Assembly (NCBI GenBank): GCA_001972305.1
Contig: BDDD01001601.1
Location: 291,214 to 355,213, forward strand
Origin: Cephalotus follicularis
Lineage: Eukaryota; Streptophyta; Magnoliopsida; Oxalidales; Cephalotaceae
Length of the DNA: 64,000 nucleotides
Reading direction: 5' to 3'
Below, piece by piece: positions 59,647-64,000 of the stretch (position 1 is its first letter; each line of letters opens with the position of its first letter). Made by a program: the position numbers and the translations under genes. The notes below the pieces were generated by a model. The model saw nothing but the letters and a program-made list of their open reading frames with translations, was not told the origin of the DNA and did no database searches.

Positions 59647-61209
59647 TCAATCCATCGGTAAAACAATAAGATCAGCTAATAAGCAACGATGATCAATCTC
59701 AACAATACAATCTCTACACACTCGATCGGTGGTCGCTGACTCACCGAGAGGTGTGGATACCTCCATAAAGAAAGGGAGGTACTCGGGTCTCAACCCAACA
59801 TGGGAGACAAAATACAATGCAATTAATGAATGGGATGAACCCGGATCAATAAGAACCCGCGCTGGAAGCTGAAAGATTCGAATGGTACCTCCAATCACAA
59901 CATCTGACCCTGGTGTAGCACTCGGTTCCATAGCAAACACTCTAGCCTGAACTATCGGAGCAAAACTCATAGGCTGCTTCCCCCTAGACTGTGAAGTCCC
60001 ACGGGAAGAAGACGGTACACTAGCTGTCAGCCCTGGTGGAGGCGGTGCCCGCTGTGTTTGATCAAATCCTCTAGGACGAGAACTCCGAGGACAATCTCTA
60101 GCAATGTGGTCGGGACCACCACAAACCAAGCAATGGCCCAAGAACCATCTACAATTCTCAGAAGTATGGTTAGTCTTTTGGCAATGCACACAAGGAACCG
60201 TAGCACTCTGATTACCGCTCCTAGAAAATCTGGAGGGTGTACCCTGACTAGGTGCTGAAGATCGGTCTCCTCGGCGTGCGTTCCTCGATCTGCCTCTCCT
60301 CCGAGAACGGGACGGGTTCCCGCTACCCTGAGAACCAAGTGAGGGGCTACTATCAGTCTTCTGCGATTTAGCACTACCACTATCGATACCACTCTGCCAA
60401 GAAGAAGGAGTAGGCCTGGTACGGGCTGCATTCCTCATCAGTTTAGCCTCAACTGCAATATCCTCAAGCTGCATAGCTCGGGAAGAAATATCCGATATGG
60501 AGGTCAACCCGAAGGGGGTCAGTTGCCTCCTATAATCCAATCTCAGCCCCCGAAGGAACTTCTTTGCTCTACGCTCTTGGCTTTCCACTATGTACAGGGC
60601 GGATCGGGCTAGCTGCGTGAATCTCGCCTCATACTCAGCAACTGTCATGCTTCCTTGTACCAAGTTAGCAAATTCAATCTCTCTTCTGTCTATCTCTACC
60701 TGAGGGTAGTACCTTGCATAGAATTCTCTTTTGAAGGCATCCCAACAGCGGACTGTACCATTCCTTGTCCAATCTGTATTAACCATAGCCCACCAGTGCT
60801 CGGCTTCTCCTTGGAGCATATACACTGCCAATACCAATTTCTGTTCATCATCACATCCCATGACCTCAAAGATCTTTTCCAGATGGGTTAGCCAAGACTC
60901 AGCAAGGGTAGGATCAGGGAGTCCTACAAATGCTGGAGGCTGCAACTTTAAGAAGTGGCTCAACATGTCTTCCCTCCTTGGTCTACGTTCCACTCTAGCC
61001 TGTTGGCGTCCCATCAGAGTATGCATCTATGCCATAGTGGCACACAATTGTCTCCAAACCTCAGGGTCAGCACCCACTGGTGGAGCATTGGGATCATACT
61101 CTGGAAAAGCATTACCAGGAGCCGGTTCATCATCAACAGGAGCAGGGGCAGGAGAAAGGGCAAGAGCATTCCTTCCACCCCGTCGGCCACACCTTCCTCT
61201 GTTTTCCAT
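59647..61209 (-). pseudogene. Element F gag and protease (one stop)
   Basis: The start at 61209 (MENRGRCGRRGGRN) matches B and lies two bases after an acceptor-like CTCTTATAG. One TAG at 61029-61027 replaces a CAG found in B; from 61026 the frame is open for 459 codons. The capsid domain (FLKLQPPAFVGLPDP, AEHWWAMVNTDW, WDAFKREFYARYYP), an Arg/Ser-rich linker and two zinc knuckles (CVHCQKTNHTSENC, CLVCGGPDHIARDC) are all intact. The protease begins with LIDPGSSHSL near 59850. Gag and protease are fused in one frame, as in B. Confidence 0.9.
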
Positions 61210-61377
61210 TACTATAAGAGACAACAATGGGTTGATCAGATGCAATCACTTTCAATTCCAATATCAATCTCTTTTGCAATAACAATAGCATGAATAAGCA
61301 AGAACACATATCATGCAAATCCATTCAGTCAATCTCAATCAACACATTTATATACTTAGCTAGCAGGCCGACCAATG

Positions 61378-61389
61378 TCTCTGATACCA
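61378..61389 (-). promoter_or_regulatory. tRNA-iMet primer binding site of F
   Basis: The plus strand reads tctctgatacca, so the minus strand reads tggtatcagaga, three bases after the 5' LTR. Confidence 0.9.
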
Positions 61390-61392
61390 TAC

Positions 61393-63729
61393 TGTAACAC
61401 CCCGCGCCCGCAGGGCGGACACGTGGCATTACTCTCAATCCAATACACAATACAATGGTCGGGACTAGCAATATAAAAATGCGGAAAACTTAAAACTTTG
61501 CAATATACAACGATTGCGAAAGATACAATACAAATCCATCCATACAGTACAATGAAAATCTTTTACAATACAGTCTTTTATAATACATTATCAATTCTTC
61601 AATATAGTATTACGATACAGTACATTCCAAACTTCACTACAATCTCAGAACCAGTCCTGCGGTACCCAAGCAGTCATGCGATCAATTGAGTCTTCAGTCC
61701 TTCTGCCCGCTGCTACCTGCTGCCCTACCTATGACGCACACAAAGGTACAACACAACCCCACCCCGAAGGATGGGGTTAGCCACACTGGCTAAGCAGAAA
61801 CCCCATACACCATGTATGCATGTACAATGTGCAATATCGGTGACAATCAATACAATATCAATGTGCGGTGTACAATATCAATGCATGACAGGGCAAATGT
61901 ACATGTACAGTTGGCGATCAAACTACCCGTATGACAGTGGCCCATAACAGAGCATACGGATATGATCTATAACAGACAATCAATCAATGGCAGACACTCA
62001 ATGGCGGTGTATGAAACACCCAATCAATCAATCAATATCCTATAGAGCGTACGACCGATGACAATTCAGTGTCAAACAGTTATCAGTGATCGATCCCACG
62101 GAAGGTAGTCCTTCAAAAAGGGTGGGAGATCTACCTACGGTTCTCAGACTGATTAGGTCTGGAACCCATAGATCTTCCAGCCTATGGCTGGGCCAATTCA
62201 ATCTCGAGATACAACTGAGGGAGCTACTGATGCCGTTATGGAGCTACGGCCCTCAGTGAGCGTCAATCGTCAATCAATCATGCTCGTCAGCAAGACAATA
62301 CAATACAAGAAACGATCGAAGGAATAGGTGAACAAAGTCGACCTAACATGCCGATGTAAACCATAAGGTCGCTCTATAGGATCCATACAATATAATCAAC
62401 CAATCGAGTCAATACAATATTAAGTAAAGTCAATAAGTGGTGGTGTCCAATGGAGAAATGGGAATGTGCGTCCATCATACCGACTTAGACTCACAATGAC
62501 ACTCATGGCACAAGCAATCGATCAATGTATCAATACAACGTTGAAGCAAAGCCGATATGTGGTGGTGCCTAATGGAGGGATGGGAACGTGCGTCCATTTT
62601 ACCGACTTAGACTCACAGCAACACTCATGACTCAAGTAATCAATCGGTCAGTGCAATCATTAAAACTGTTTTCAAACACTTGAACACCTTAAGTGAGGCT
62701 CCGGTCAAGTGGCGATGTGAAAAGAAGTGGAAAACTAGCTTTAAAACACTTAAAAACTCCTTTCAGTACATTAGGCATCGATGTCTTTGGTGAAAGACAT
62801 CGACTCCTCTTTAAAACGATGGAAAGACGTCGATGTCTTTCCCTATTTATGTAGAGAACTAGCCCAAAGACGTTGACGTCCTTGGAGAAAGGCATCGACG
62901 CTTTTCAATAAAAACAGCATGAGAATGCGCATCGATGTTCGGCATCGATGTATTTCAAGGGGAGAGACATCTCGAGGCAAAGACGTCGATGTCTTTGCTG
63001 CAGAATCAAGGATAAAGCACTCAGATGAAAAAGACATCGATGTCTTTGGACTAAGGGTCGATGTCTTTCCATGGCAGAGTCGATATTTAGGCAGAAAATG
63101 GGGCCAATCTCAAGTCAAAATCCAATTTAAAGCCATTCTTTGAAAACCAAGGTTTAAAATCAATCATTTGAGGTTAGTAAGACTAGTTACAACCTTTCAA
63201 ATTCAATTTCAATCCTTTAATTAACAATTAGGTCAAGGATTAGCTATAAACCCTAAAAACCTCAATTCACTCAATCAATCATGCAATTCAGTCAATCAAT
63301 CAATAAAGCAGTAGACAATTCGATAAAGAAGTCCTATCTATCACCGAAGCTTCAAAAGTTGAGCTTCCAATCACTCAATCGGTTTCTATGCCGTTCAATC
63401 ACCAATCCACTCCTTGGAATCGCTGTTCTTGTCGATGGAGATGCAATCCGGGGTTGCAGTGGTGGAAGATGGAGGCTGCCAGCAAGAGGGAGAGAGGGAG
63501 AGAGAGAGAGAATGAGAATGGGAAATATGAAAGTAAAGAGAGAAAGAATTGACTTATATAGTCAATTCGATCAACTCTCCGAAACTCAGCCCAAAATCCC
63601 GACTATGCATGCATGCGATCAATACAATATCAATAGCTATAAGAATACCTCAATTCAATGCAGTTCAATACGGTCCAAAACGGTACGATGTATGCATGAA
63701 TAGTACAAAAGGGAATTCGGGTCGTCACA
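61393..63729 (-). repeat. Element F 5' LTR
   Basis: Colinear with the 3' LTR and slightly shorter. TATA box at 63561-63553. The donor-like site is mutated (GATAG|ATAGGA at 63337). The cluster at 63073-62774 has lost several units relative to the 3' LTR. Predicted acceptor CTCTTATAG ends at 61212, just before gag. Confidence 0.88.
62774..63073 (-). repeat. GACGTCGATGTC-motif cluster in F 5' LTR
   Basis: About twelve units. Two blocks present in the 3' LTR (around 56229-56245 and 56395-56420) are absent here. Confidence 0.72.
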
Positions 63730-63780
63730 CGAGGTATGATGGTTACAGTGAGTTTTTCGTCGAGGGCCAGGGTCCATGCG

Positions 63781-64000
63781 TTGAGATACGCCGGCCCCTC
63801 GTGTGAGATATAAGGCATGCAGTTTCTCGGTGAGGGCCAGTGTCCGTGTGTTCAGATACGCCAGCCCCTTGTGCGAGATATAAGGTATGCAGTTTCTCGG
63901 TGAGGGCTAGGGTCCGTGCGTTGAGATACGCTAGCCCCTCATGCGAGATATGAGGTACGTGACTTCTCTGAGGAGGGCTAGGGTCCATGCAATTATATGC
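63781..64000 (+). repeat. 70-bp tandem repeats in E, cut by window end
   Basis: Units start at 63781, 63851 and 63921 (TTgAGATACGCCAGCCCC...). A further partial unit at about 54730-54753 lies on the other side of F, so F inserted inside this array. Confidence 0.8.

Larger units (their letters stand above)
54754..63729 (-). mobile_element. Element F: chromovirus of the B family with RT deletion
   Basis: Full set of parts on the minus strand: 5' LTR 63729-61393, PBS, gag, protease, partial RT, RNase H, integrase, chromodomain, polypurine tract, 3' LTR 57200-54754. A perfect TSD, CGAGG, is at 54749-54753 and 63730-63734. Few stops remain compared with B, so F looks younger, but a large RT deletion makes it non-autonomous. 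Confidence 0.92.
42575..64000 (+). mobile_element. LTR E, split by elements D and F, running off the window
   Basis: It begins TGTAACACCCCGTGC after TGAAA in the viral frame. Its parts are 42575-44518, 53593-54753 and 63730-64000. Joining is supported by the perfect TSDs of D (GTAAT) and F (CGAGG). It carries a TATA box, the GTGAGTGGGACATTCC block (44276), an ATTGTCTATGATGG block (53687) and 70-bp tandem units at the window end. Whether an internal region follows cannot be seen. The segment 53900-54720 has no recognisable gene. Confidence 0.72.

Overview
The window is nuclear DNA of a flowering plant: long LTR retrotransposons with tRNA primer sites, plant-type Ty3/gypsy chromovirus and Ty1/copia polyproteins, endogenous pararetrovirus (caulimovirid-like) debris, AT-rich spacers and microsatellites. 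I found no host gene, tRNA, rRNA or satellite array. It reads as repeat-rich heterochromatin; the species cannot be named from sequence alone.

The layout is a nest of insertions, several datable relative to each other by 5-bp target-site duplications (TSDs). The oldest layer is a caulimovirid-like sequence, now in pieces at 7610-7765, 15214-15264, 37559-39769 and 42096-42574, partly as an inverted duplication. Into or beside it went: element A (chromovirus 3' end, 1-7609, itself split by a small Athila-like element H, 3783-7093); element B (7766-15213, + strand); a solo LTR (15265-37558) carrying copia element X (17384-37076, - strand), which carries gypsy element C (17608-27040, + strand); a minus-strand solo LTR (39770-42095); and an LTR-like sequence E that starts at 42575 and runs off the window end. 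E is split by a gag-only element D (44519-53587), which contains an LTR fragment G (45140-47234), and by element F (54754-63729, - strand), a relative of B.

No element keeps an intact polyprotein. B and C carry many in-frame stops, mostly CAG to TAG; F lacks most of its reverse transcriptase; D never had, or has lost, pol; X is decayed; H is a deletion derivative. B, C, D and F share a tRNA-Met primer site and, in B, C and F, the order gag-protease-RT-RNase H-integrase-chromodomain of Tekay/Del-type chromoviruses.

Two patterns stand out beyond ordinary annotation. Several different LTR families (B/F, C, D, G, H) hold clusters of a short degenerate motif with a TCGAC/CCGAC core. In B, C, D and F the main cluster lies just downstream of a good 5' splice-donor sequence (AG|GTAGG), and a matching acceptor sits 2-11 bases before the gag ATG. 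This suggests a conserved spliced leader that removes most of the LTR and the primer site from gag mRNA. A GC-rich module also seems shared between the copia X LTR and the gypsy LTR G.
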